Of a stretch of DNA of 64,000 nt, positions 8,056 to 14,263 are shown one piece after another. The position numbers were made by a program, and so were the translations under genes. Within the stretch, counting starts at the first letter, position 1. Each line of letters opens with the position of its first letter. The notes under the pieces were generated by a model. That model made no database searches and had not been told where the DNA came from. It was given only the letters and a program-made list of their open reading frames with translations. This DNA is from Anaerolineales bacterium (GTDB taxonomy: Bacteria; Chloroflexota; Anaerolineae; Anaerolineales; Villigracilaceae). Location of the stretch: assembly GCA_030583885.1 (NCBI GenBank), contig CP129480.1, positions 682,001-746,000 on the forward strand, given 5' to 3'.

Positions 8056-8697
8056 ATGAAACAGGATTATCTGGCGGAACGCAAACTCATGGCGGCGCTT
8101 CAACTCCGGGCACGGGGGATCAGTGATCGGCGTGTTCTCGAAGCGTTCGTGTCCATTCCGCGCCATCTCTTTGTCCCGCTCGAGTTTCGCTGGTCCGCGT
8201 ATGAGGACGCCCCGCTCCCCATCGGTTTCAAACAGACCATCTCGCAGCCGTATATTGCAGCATACATGACCCAGGCATTGAAGCTGACCGGCGCGGAGCG
8301 TGTGCTCGAAGTCGGAACGGGCTCGGGCTATCAGGCGGCGATCCTTTCCGCACTCGCGCATGAAGTACATACCGTGGAGTTGATCCCCGCCCTGGCGGAC
8401 CGCGCCGCCCGCATCCTGGCGGAGCTTGGAATCGAAAATGTGTTTGTTCACGTTGGGGACGGCTCACAAGGTTGGGATAAATCCGCCCCGTACGATGCGA
8501 TCCTTGTCTCTGCCGCCACGCCTCATCTGCCGAAATGCCTGTTGGACCAGCTTGCCGATCATGGGCGCATGATTCTGCCCATCGGGGGGAGCGGAGCTCA
8601 AAGACTCGAGTTGTGGCGGCGGGATGGGGATGCCTTTTCGCAGGAGGTCTTATTGCCCGTTGCCTTTGTACCGCTGCGGGGAAGGGATGGGGTGTGA
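8056..8697 (+). CDS. pcm: Protein-L-isoaspartate O-methyltransferase
   Basis: 213 residues. It repairs isoaspartyl residues in damaged proteins by methylation from S-adenosylmethionine. The glycine-rich SAM loop LEVGTGSGYQAA (about residues 85-96), preceded by the substrate-loop signature GFKQTISQPY, is diagnostic. ATG 8056 has GGGGATGG upstream and a TATAAT box at 8031-8036. The stop codon overlaps the GTG start of the truncated REP-associated transposase (GTGA), so the two are probably translationally coupled. Confidence 0.92.
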   Translation: MKQDYLAERKLMAALQLRARGISDRRVLEAFVSIPRHLFVPLEFRWSAYEDAPLPIGFKQTISQPYIAAYMTQALKLTGAERVLEVGTGSGYQAAILSALAHEVHTVELIPALADRAARILAELGIENVFVHVGDGSQGWDKSAPYDAILVSAATPHLPKCLLDQLADHGRMILPIGGSGAQRLELWRRDGDAFSQEVLLPVAFVPLRGRDGV

Positions 8698-9095
8698 AAT
8701 TCGATCCGCAAAAGCACCATCGCCGCAGTCTTCGCCTGAAGGGATATGATTATTCGCAGTCGGGAGCCTATTTTGTGACCATTGTTTCCTGGCAGCGCGA
8801 GATGCTGTTTGGCGAAATCGTGGATGGGGAAATGAAATTAAACCGTAACGGATATATTGTCCGCAATGCATGGTTTGACCTGAAGAATCATTATCGACAT
8901 GTGGAATTGGGTTCATTGATTATCATGCCAAATCATGTGCATGGGATTGTGGTTTTGGTTGATGAAGGCGCGGAACCGTTGCGTAATGGTAGGGGCGGGT
9001 CTTCCACGTCGGGCGGGGTGATTTTGCCTGACGAGGCGCATATGGGCATTCAAGACCTAAACCAACAACCCCGACATGTCCAGCGTCCGATCTGA
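8694..9095 (+). pseudogene. Truncated REP-associated tyrosine transposase (RAYT, Y1_Tnp)
   Basis: The first 120 or so residues match TnpA-REP proteins: a GYDYSQSGAYFVTIVSWQRE start and the HUH-type metal motif MPNHVHGIV. The C-terminal half with the catalytic tyrosine is absent. After about 9055 the frame runs into sequence belonging to the opposite-strand gene, so the gene was cut by a rearrangement. Intact family members mobilise REP palindromes, and REP-like sites are present at 22703, 38369 and 39435. The GTG start overlaps the pcm stop. Confidence 0.78.
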
Positions 9096-9404
9096 CCATT
9101 GCTTGGCTTGCACGGAAAGCAGGGTGCGCTGGCTGGTATTTTGAAACGCGTTTTCCCAGCCTTTTTCCCATAATGTGATCAAGGTTTGCATGGAGACCAG
9201 TTCGGCGGCGGTCTCAGGCTCGGTCTCGGCGGCAGTCCATTCGATGTAATACTTTGCTTCCTCCAAAAGACCCCGCACCACTGCCGGGTCGTTGGAAGCG
9301 CGGGCGGAGGAGGAAATTCGTCCCAAGGTGGCGGCGAGTCCGCCCAGCCTGCGGGGCAGGGGGTCGCGTAAATATCGTTCGCGTTTTTTCTCTTTGTCCG
9401 TCAT
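9057..9404 (-). CDS. Hypothetical protein, paired with DUF5674
   Basis: 115 residues, mostly helical, beginning with a highly charged MTDKEKKRERYLRD segment. No recognised domain, membrane segment or signal. It starts within the last four bases of the upstream gene (ATGA-type overlap, 9401-9404), so the two are coupled. Its 3' end overlaps the truncated transposase remnant at 9057-9095, and its natural C-terminus may have been altered there. Confidence 0.6.
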   Translation of the reverse strand: MTDKEKKRERYLRDPLPRRLGGLAATLGRISSSARASNDPAVVRGLLEEAKYYIEWTAAETEPETAAELVSMQTLITLWEKGWENAFQNTSQRTLLSVQAKQWSDRTLDMSGLLV

Positions 9405-9739
9405 GCCGCGCCTCCAAAGATTTCCTTTGTGACCGTTTCGACGCTTTGCCGCAGTTCTTCACTTTGAATCAAGATGCTGCGATTCCCCAACCTCGGACGG
9501 ATATTGATGAGCGATTCGAATTCGATGCGCTGGTCGGCGGGATACCAGTTCGCGCCCCAAAGATCGTCCTGCTCGCTGCCATTTTCCAGAAGCACCTGTT
9601 CACAGTCCGCGTGCATTTCCCCGCCGCCCGCCAAAATTCGGCGGCGAATGTCCACGACGATCTTGATCATCGTTTCATACTCTTTGGACATTTCTATGAT
9701 TTGCTCAGGCGTTGGTTGGGATTGAAGAATGTAGATCAT
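9401..9739 (-). CDS. DUF5674 family protein
   Basis: 112 residues with the conserved DUF5674 pattern: VVDIRRRILAGGGEMHAD, then WGANWYP, then ESLINIRPRLGNRS. Function unknown. ATG 9739 is preferred over 9754 because the family begins MIYI and a minus-strand TATAAT (9746-9751) lies only 6 bases upstream, which suggests a leaderless transcript. It is translationally coupled to a second small protein, a layout reminiscent of two-gene modules, but a toxin-antitoxin role is not shown. Confidence 0.78.
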   Translation of the reverse strand: MIYILQSQPTPEQIIEMSKEYETMIKIVVDIRRRILAGGGEMHADCEQVLLENGSEQDDLWGANWYPADQRIEFESLINIRPRLGNRSILIQSEELRQSVETVTKEIFGGAA

Positions 9740-9755
9740 GCCCAAATTATACATG

Positions 9756-9984
9756 AACCATCAGGTATAATCCCCCCGGGTTTCGATGCATCCCGCGACA
9801 ATCACGCGGGACTACTCAACCACCACACCAAAATCCCGAATATCGAACAGCGACAAGGTGCCCGCAAGGGTAATATCGAATGTCGAAACCCTCCTCTTTC
9901 CAATCCATCATCCTCAAACTACAAGACTTCTGGTCAGCGCACGGATGCCTGATCACACAGCCCTATTACACCCAGGTAGGCGCA
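9756..9984 (+). repeat. Degenerate second copy of the glyQS promoter and 5' end
   Basis: The left copy has AACCATCAGGTATAATCCC (9756-9774), matching AACCATCAGTTATAATTCCC at 14965-14984. It also has the first roughly 34 codons of glyQS (9880-9981), which match 15020-15121 at about 80 percent by eye. The bases between the two blocks differ. It marks the left edge of the accessory island that now separates it from the functional gene. Confidence 0.85.
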
Positions 9985-10026
9985 GGTAGGGCGGTTCCGA
10001 TACATCAAAGCATTAGGCGGGTATGA
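9880..10026 (+). pseudogene. 5' fragment of glycyl-tRNA synthetase gene
   Basis: ATG 9880 starts a 48-codon frame reading [14 protein letters not shown] and later [13 protein letters not shown], which is the N-terminus of the alpha part of GlyQS. It then diverges into unrelated sequence after codon 36 and stops at 10024-10026. Too short to fold as an aminoacyl-tRNA synthetase. Silent and conservative differences from the real gene suggest an old or imported duplicate rather than a recent tandem copy. Confidence 0.88.
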
Positions 10027-10051
10027 TACGTCAAACGGAATTGCACAAAAC

Positions 10052-10288
10052 ATGTTGAAAAAATTTTCCCCAAATTGGGACGCCATTTACGCCGAAGAGA
10101 CCCGCTTGTTGCACGCCTTATCCCCGCAGGAAGGCGTGCGGCAATTCTTTGCGTTAATGGCGGAATTCCAACCGTGGCTGCGGGAAACCGAGTCCGTGTT
10201 TCGGAATGAACGCAATCAGGCGATGATTCAACTCCAGGCGCGGCTGGCAAGCCTGAACGTCAATAAAAGCCATGAACGATCTGATTGA
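10052..10288 (+). CDS. Hypothetical protein, first gene of a nucleotidyltransferase-type pair
   Basis: 78 residues, helical, no signal or membrane segment (MLKKFSPNWDAIYAEETRLL). It overlaps the next gene by 17 bases, and that gene is the start of a nucleotidyltransferase-like protein. Small helical proteins coupled to nucleotidyltransferases often form toxin-antitoxin-like modules; the role here is inferred from position only. The partner is truncated, so the module is probably dead. Confidence 0.55.
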   Translation: MLKKFSPNWDAIYAEETRLLHALSPQEGVRQFFALMAEFQPWLRETESVFRNERNQAMIQLQARLASLNVNKSHERSD

Positions 10289-10403
10289 TTCCGTTGTTGC
10301 TTTCCAGGATTTCCTGAAAAAAGAAGGCATTCCCGTCACAGCCATCGATGGGATTGCTGTCGCGGTATGGGGCGAGCCGCCCCTACGTAACATTGACGTA
10401 TAA
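10272..10403 (+). pseudogene. Truncated nucleotidyltransferase-like gene (AbiEii/MNT-type start)
   Basis: 43 codons beginning MNDLIDSVVAFQDFLKK and reaching AIDGIAVAVWGEP, the beta-strand/helix that precedes the catalytic D-x-D in this nucleotidyltransferase fold. The frame then ends at a junction, 21 bases before the first TIR fragment. The catalytic acidic residues are missing. The 17-base overlap with the upstream gene shows the original pair organisation. Confidence 0.6.
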
Positions 10404-10424
10404 TTGCCCCATCGCGGACAAATC

Positions 10425-10556
10425 TTGCCCACCACCGACAAACGCCCCCTCAAAGTCTTCCTCTGCCATGCCCATATCATCCCCTTCTTGTGGGACGCGG
10501 ACCGTGACGCTGTCCGCGCACTATACACGCATCTGACTATTGATGGCGTGGATTGA
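10425..10556 (+). pseudogene. TIR-gene 5' fragment 1
   Basis: From TTG 10425 the frame reads DKRPLKVFLCHAH, then a short in-frame insertion (IIPFLWD), then ADRDAVRALYTHL, ending at GVD-stop. This is strand A and helix A of a TIR domain, cut just before the expected W-L-D loop. Bases 10437-10471 are identical to 11014-11048 in fragment 2 (35 bases). The cut point merges directly with the hicB promoter. Confidence 0.8.
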
Positions 10557-10560
10557 GCGT

Positions 10561-10574
10561 TATAATAGCGCTAT
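10561..10574 (+). promoter_or_regulatory. Promoter -10 box and palindromic operator of hicB
   Basis: TATAAT (10561-10566) overlaps ATAGCGCTAT (10565-10574), a perfect 10-bp palindrome about 18 bases before the hicB ATG. AGGAG at 10580-10584 is the ribosome binding site. HicB antitoxins often repress their own promoter through such palindromes, so autoregulation is likely. Here hicB has no visible C-terminal DNA-binding domain, so the binder is uncertain. Confidence 0.5.
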
Positions 10575-10591
10575 AGTTTAGGAGATTAACC

Positions 10592-10789
10592 ATGCAATAC
10601 AAAATTCGACTTGAAGAAACAGATGAAGGCTTTGCCGTTTGGGTTCCGGGGCTGCCAGGATGCTGGTCGCAAGGCGAGACGGAACAAGAAGCGCTTGAAA
10701 ACATCAAGGATGCGATAAAAATATACCTTGAAACGGTTGAGGTTCTGTTGGAAGATGCCCAAACCCGAATGGTGGAGGTTGCGGTTTAG
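10592..10789 (+). CDS. hicB: HicB-like antitoxin
   Basis: 65 residues matching the partially degraded RNase H fold of HicB: a YKIRLEETDEGFAVWVPGLPGCWSQGET start, then the EALENIKDAIKIYLE helix. HicB neutralises the HicA mRNA interferase. There is no C-terminal ribbon-helix-helix or HTH extension. A ribosome binding site (AGGAG) lies 7 bases upstream. It is followed 2 bases later by hicA, which carries a frameshift. The module sits between TIR fragments 1 and 2. Confidence 0.85.
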   Translation: MQYKIRLEETDEGFAVWVPGLPGCWSQGETEQEALENIKDAIKIYLETVEVLLEDAQTRMVEVAV

Positions 10790-10791
10790 AC

Positions 10792-11003
10792 ATGCCCAAA
10801 TTGGCGGGAATTCAACATCAGCGAGCAGTAAAAGCCTTTGAGAAAGCGGGATTTCGTGTGGTTCGCGAGGGAAAACATATCTCAATGGTAAAAGACAATC
10901 GAATTATCATCATCCCACGCATAATCCGATCAATGCCTTCACTATGGGTGGAATTATCAAAGACGCAGGCTTAACCATCGAAGAGTTCAAGAAATTACTG
11001 TAA
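10792..11003 (+). pseudogene. hicA: hicA toxin gene with a one-base frameshift
   Basis: The reading frame from ATG 10792 gives the HicA dsRBD-like start, with the catalytic-type histidine in EGKHISM, up to IIIIPR. Family alignment expects PRHNPI next. Reading the other frame from about 10920 restores HNPIN, then GGIIKDAGLTIEEFKKLL and a stop at 11001-11003. A single base is therefore missing near 10918-10922. In the annotated frame the protein would end early at 10974 with a wrong tail. The toxin is probably inactive. Confidence 0.8.
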
Positions 11004-11004
11004 C

Positions 11005-11124
11005 ATGCCAGCGGACAAACGCCCCCTCAAAGTCTTCCTCTGCCATGCTCACGCGGACCGGGACGCTGTCCGCGCACTGTACACGCGCCTGACCAATGAC
11101 AGTGTGGATGCGTGTATAATTTGA
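11005..11124 (+). pseudogene. TIR-gene 5' fragment 2
   Basis: ATG 11005, one base after the hicA stop, reads DKRPLKVFLCHAHADRDAVR and ALYTRLTNDSVDA, then stops at 11122-11124. It is the cleanest copy of the TIR start and is cut at the same Val-Asp point as fragment 1. The cut runs straight into a TATAAT box (11115-11120) that serves the next gene pair. Confidence 0.82.
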
Positions 11125-11140
11125 GCAGGAGAAACATGGG

Positions 11141-11377
11141 ATGGAATCCTTCACGATCATCAGTGACATCGCTAACGAAGAAGTGATTGCCATCGGAAAC
11201 TCCATCCGCGACCTGCCGCGTTTGAGAAAACTATATGGCGATGGACGATGGAGAAAAATGAAAGGGGTTGCCACCATCCAACTCCGTAATGGACGTGTCC
11301 GCAAAGCCGAAATCCATTGGTACGAAGCGCACGGCATCGGACGAAAAGAGTTCAAACGTAAGAATTATCTGGATTGA
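11141..11377 (+). CDS. Small hypothetical protein, first of a conserved-looking pair
   Basis: 78 residues with a compact alpha/beta look and a basic C-terminus (WYEAHGIGRKEFKRK). No catalytic motif recognised. AGGAG lies 9 bases upstream of ATG 11141 and a TATAAT box lies at 11115-11120. It is followed 3 bases later by a 77-residue protein, and the tight spacing implies a functional pair. Such small pairs between mobile-element remnants are often toxin-antitoxin modules, but the family is not recognised here. Confidence 0.65.
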   Translation: MESFTIISDIANEEVIAIGNSIRDLPRLRKLYGDGRWRKMKGVATIQLRNGRVRKAEIHWYEAHGIGRKEFKRKNYLD

Positions 11378-11380
11378 CCT

Positions 11381-11614
11381 ATGAAAACTACACCTAAATT
11401 TGCCATTTGCATTGACAATAGCGAATACCCCGTCTCGTTGGAATTGCACAAAATTTATCGAGTACTTCCCGATAAAGAAGCGCAAGCCGACGGTGATATG
11501 CGAATCATTGACGAAAGCGGAGAGGACTACTTATTTCCAGCGGATTATTTTATCCCTGTTGAACTGCCGCAAACCGTGATTCGGGAATTGAATAAATCCT
11601 ACGCCCACGCCTGA
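11381..11614 (+). CDS. Small hypothetical protein, second of the pair
   Basis: 77 residues rich in beta strand: FAICIDNSEYPVSLELHKIY, then IIDESGEDYLFP and FIPVELPQ. The pattern looks like a small SH3-like or antitoxin-like fold found in other environmental bacteria, but I cannot name the family with confidence. It follows the previous gene with a 3-base gap and ends just before a good terminator. Confidence 0.65.
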   Translation: MKTTPKFAICIDNSEYPVSLELHKIYRVLPDKEAQADGDMRIIDESGEDYLFPADYFIPVELPQTVIRELNKSYAHA

Positions 11615-11620
11615 AATCGA

Positions 11621-11652
11621 AACGACGCACCATAAAGGTTGCGTCGTTTTTC
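11621..11652 (+). terminator. Rho-independent terminator of the small gene pair
   Basis: AACGACGCA at 11621-11629 pairs with TGCGTCGTT at 11640-11648, followed by T residues. It ends the two-gene unit before TIR fragment 3. Confidence 0.75.
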
Positions 11653-11678
11653 ATTCATAACTCCAAATCGGGACGGAT

Positions 11679-11729
11679 ATGACCGAAGCCAAGCGACCAT
11701 TGAAAGTATTTTTATGCCATGCTCACGCG
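11679..11729 (+). pseudogene. TIR-gene 5' fragment 3, N-terminus of the interrupted TIR-FGE gene
   Basis: ATG 11679 reads MTEAKRPLKVFLCHAHA and is then cut by the left end of an IS630-type element. It encodes the same box 1 peptide as fragments 1 and 2 but with quite different codons, so it is a separate lineage. Beyond the IS (from 12838) an open frame continues with a coiled coil, a membrane segment and an FGE-sulfatase domain. The most economical reading is that this is the N-terminus of that gene, with most of the TIR domain lost. Confidence 0.65.
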
Positions 11730-11783
11730 TGTCAACCTCCCAAAATTATTCAGGTTTACTTAGATTGATTTACAATAGTCGGT

Positions 11784-12299
11784 ATGACATGGAAACCATC
11801 ATACCTAACCCGAGAACAAATGGAAGAAAGACGGCTTGAAGGTGGACGGCTGTTGAAAGCTGGAAAAATGTCAAAAGCCGAAATCTCAAGACACCTCGGA
11901 GTAAGCCGGGCCACGGTCGGCCAATGGGCCAGAATCATAGAAACAAAAGGTATGCGCGGACTCCAAAAAAGAAAAGCGGCTGGTAGCGAGCCGAAGTTGA
12001 GTAATCCACAAAAGCAAAGCTTAAAGAGGAAGCTGGAACGAGGGGCTTTGGCGAATGGATATCCAACTGATCGCTGGACATTGGACCGTGTCCAAAAATT
12101 GATCAAAAGAGAATTTGATGTCACTTATCATCCGAATTACCTCAATCGATTGTTGCGCAAACTAGGTTTCAGTCCACAAAAGCCAATGCCACAGGCTATT
12201 GAACAGGAAAAAGAGTTAGTGGAAGCTTGGTTGCTAGGAGATTGGCCAAGGATAAAAAAAGTCACATCGTCTCAAAGCAAAAATCGTATTTTGGGATGA
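11784..12299 (+). CDS. IS630-type transposase, N-terminal HTH part
   Basis: 171 codons. It contains two helix-turn-helix units (KAEISRHLGVSRATVGQW, then a second around GYPTDRWTLDRVQKLI) and the LRKLGFSPQKP linker typical of IS630 transposases. The frame ends at 12299, before the first catalytic aspartate. The DDE domain continues in the +1 frame; the shift lies at a run of seven A residues (12254-12260). Confidence 0.85.
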   Translation: MTWKPSYLTREQMEERRLEGGRLLKAGKMSKAEISRHLGVSRATVGQWARIIETKGMRGLQKRKAAGSEPKLSNPQKQSLKRKLERGALANGYPTDRWTLDRVQKLIKREFDVTYHPNYLNRLLRKLGFSPQKPMPQAIEQEKELVEAWLLGDWPRIKKVTSSQSKNRILG

Positions 12300-12813
12300 A
12301 TTTGGGTTCTCCTTTCAAGAAATATTGGCTACGACGTGGGCTCGGACTGGCAAGAGACCCGTTTTTCGACGGGTAACCAAAGATCGTCGAGCGCTATCGA
12401 CAGCCGTAGCGCTGACACTTACAGGCAAGATCTACAAGAAATGTTTTGAAGGTTCGATAAAAAGCGATAACTTGATTGAGGCACTTGAACACCTCCGTAG
12501 GCAGGTACCTGGAAAAATCATCTTGATCTGGGATCGAGCCCGTATTCATCTTAGCAAGCTCACCAAAGCTTATCTCTGCCAGCATCCTGAGATCATGATT
12601 GAAGAGTTACCTGCTTACGCTCCACAGCTCAATCCGGAAGAGTATTGTCACGGAAATGTTAAACAACATCTCAGAAATGCTCGTCCAACTTCTAAAGAGG
12701 AGATTCGCTCAATGCTTGATCGTGGTTTTGCTCGCTTGCGTCGTCGACCAGACTTACTTCTTGGCTTCTTTCATGCCGCCGGTCTTTCTGTTAGGCAACT
12801 TCAGTTAACCTGA
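12256..12813 (+). CDS. IS630-type transposase, C-terminal DDE part (frameshifted)
   Basis: Open frame carrying the catalytic triad: IVFWDEFGFS (first Asp), ILIWDRARIHLS (second Asp) and LPAYAPQLNPEEYCHGNVKQ (Glu). It joins the HTH part only if one base of the A7 run at 12254-12260 is skipped (+1, or -2). This could be programmed or transcriptional slippage, but a simple A6-to-A7 inactivating slip is as likely. Confidence 0.82.
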   Translation, partial: KKSHRLKAKIVFWDEFGFSFQEILATTWARTGKRPVFRRVTKDRRALSTAVALTLTGKIYKKCFEGSIKSDNLIEALEHLRRQVPGKIILIWDRARIHLSKLTKAYLCQHPEIMIEELPAYAPQLNPEEYCHGNVKQHLRNARPTSKEEIRSMLDRGFARLRRRPDLLLGFFHAAGLSVRQLQLT

Positions 12814-12831
12814 ATAGTTTAGGGGAGGGTT

Positions 12832-13396
12832 ACCCTTGCTCGTGAAAAGGAAGAACAACGTGAAGCCGCTGAGAAAATTGAACAGGAGAAAACGCGACAA
12901 GAACTTGAACGTAGATTAAAGAAAATATCTAATGACAGTAAACGTCGAATACAAAAAATAGAATGGCAATATAGATGGGAAAAGTTTGTTGGGGCAATTC
13001 GTTATCGGTTGAAATTATTTCGCATTTATCGCACGCCTATTCTAATTTTGTTGGTAATGTTTGCGATTGTAACCCCGCTAATAATTGATTTGTCCAATAG
13101 AATTCCTGAGTTAATTCAATCACTTACAGCTACTCCGCCTACGACGAGTGTTTCTTTAAATTTAAGTAAAACGCCTGACACTGTGGAGTTGACCAACACA
13201 CCACTTCCTATTTCGAGTTCATCACCATCTGAAATTTTTACTCTAACTGCCACACCCTTGCTAACCGAAATCACGGACGCCAAAGGCGTGCCAATGGTGC
13301 TTGTCCCAGCTGGAGAATTTGAAATGGGAATCAGCTCTTTTGATCTAACTTATCAGATTCTTCTTGAGAAATCGAGCCCCGCACATAACGTTTATT
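12832..13396 (+). pseudogene. Middle of the interrupted TIR-FGE gene: coiled coil, membrane segment, start of FGE domain
   Basis: An open frame from the IS630 edge to the IS5 edge. In order: a Glu/Lys/Arg-rich coiled coil (12838-12990), a basic segment, a membrane helix (ILILLVMFAIVTPLIIDL), a Ser/Thr/Pro-rich linker of about 60 residues, and the first strand of a formylglycine-generating-enzyme/sulfatase-modifying domain (GVPMVLVPAGEFEMG). It is cut in the codon after HNVY by the IS5-type element. Removing that element and one ATT restores the frame exactly into 14267-14862. Confidence 0.82.
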
Positions 13397-13412
13397 AGAC
13401 CTCTTGCAAAAG

Positions 13413-13796
13413 TCAAATTGAGTTGAGTTCAAGGTTGTAAATAGCAGCAATCAGGTTGAAGCGCAAAGCAAATCTCTTTCTACGATTGCGATACCTCTCG
13501 CTCAAAATGCGAAACACTTTCAACTTACGGAATATATGCTCAATCACAATCCGTTTCCGTGCCAAGCTTCGATTGCTCTGTTTCTCTCGTTTCGTCAGAG
13601 CATGGTATTTGGATTTCTTGAAGGGTGTTTGACTGTTCTGATGAAACTCCATCAATCCTTGATAGCCCGCATCTGCCAGAATACGCAGATGTTCAGAGAA
13701 CTCACAGGCATCGTCTTTGAACAGTTGGAAGTCGTGTTTGCTTCCATGACTAAAGGCGGTGGTTATGATTTGGGTACTTTTTCGATCAGCCATCAC
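13413..13796 (-). CDS. IS5-type transposase, OrfB part
   Basis: 127 codons from the first ATG, but the frame opens further upstream inside orfA. It contains ADAGYQG (second catalytic Asp) and IVIEHIFRKLKVF (catalytic Glu). The first Asp is in orfA (VVLVDVSE). In the orfB frame, sequence between the two parts reads HYSGKKKRHTQK, the expected family motif, so the functional product is an OrfAB fusion. Confidence 0.88.
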   Translation of the reverse strand: MMADRKSTQIITTAFSHGSKHDFQLFKDDACEFSEHLRILADAGYQGLMEFHQNSQTPFKKSKYHALTKREKQSNRSLARKRIVIEHIFRKLKVFRILSERYRNRRKRFALRFNLIAAIYNLELNSI

Positions 13797-14230
13797 CTGC
13801 GCTTTTTGGGTGTGACGCTTCTTTTTGCCACTGTAATGCCGTTTTTGGCTTTTTTTGGACGTTCCACTGGCTGTTCGCTGACATCAACCAGCACTACCTC
13901 GAACACCGTGTCACTGGCTTGGAGTGCCTTTTTGCCAGGCAAACGAAACTTTTTTGAACGGACTAAGGCCTCCTCTACCTTGCGAATGGTGCGGCAAACG
14001 GTTGCTTCACTGACACCATAGGATTGCGCAATATGAAATTCTGTGCGATATTCTCGCCAGTACATCAAGGTCATCAACAACTGATCGGCTCGGCTCAGTT
14101 TTGGCGGTCTCCCGAAGTCTCGCAGCCCTTTCTCAATGACTGTGAGCATCTGCTCGAAGGTTTCGCGCTGGACGCCAGTTAGCCGTTTGAAGTCACTACC
14201 TTTGAGATGTGCGATTGTCTTATAGTTCAT
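13793..14230 (-). CDS. IS5-type transposase, OrfA part with HTH and slippery site
   Basis: 145 residues. The HTH_4-type N-terminal domain (FHIAQSYGVSEATVCRTI) is followed by the first catalytic Asp. Just after the RPKK codons there is A-AAA-AAA-G (complement of T13850-13856), a canonical -1 slippery heptamer that joins orfA to orfB. ATG 14230 is used; an upstream in-frame ATG at 14248 is also possible. Confidence 0.87.
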   Translation of the reverse strand: MNYKTIAHLKGSDFKRLTGVQRETFEQMLTVIEKGLRDFGRPPKLSRADQLLMTLMYWREYRTEFHIAQSYGVSEATVCRTIRKVEEALVRSKKFRLPGKKALQASDTVFEVVLVDVSEQPVERPKKAKNGITVAKRSVTPKKRR

Positions 14231-14263
14231 GTGCCTATTATGGCACACTTATGCAAGAGGTCT

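Larger units (their letters stand above)
11730..12834 (+). mobile_element. IS630-family insertion sequence
   Basis: About 1.1 kb. The ends form an imperfect inverted repeat of about 30 bases: the left starts GTCAACCTCCCAAAATTATT and the right, read inward, starts GTAACCCTCCCCTAAACTAT; both continue with CAGGTT. The internal genes are an HTH protein and a DDE transposase of the IS630 type. No clear TA target duplication is seen at the edges, in keeping with a deletion in the flanking TIR gene. Confidence 0.8.
13397..14263 (-). mobile_element. IS5-family insertion sequence (IS427/IS1031-like)
   Basis: 867 bases. Terminal inverted repeats are AGACCTCTTGCAAAAGT (left) and AGACCTCTTGCATAAGT (right, read inward), 16 of 17 matching. 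ATT is duplicated at both sides (13394-13396 and 14264-14266), giving a 3-bp target duplication. Two overlapping minus-strand frames encode one DDE transposase through a -1 frameshift. All parts look intact. Confidence 0.92.

Noticed and set aside
10437..11048. 35-base identical repeats as a CRISPR-like array
   Set aside because: Only two identical copies, 577 bases apart, and both encode the start of a TIR domain in frame; there are no regular spacers or cas genes.
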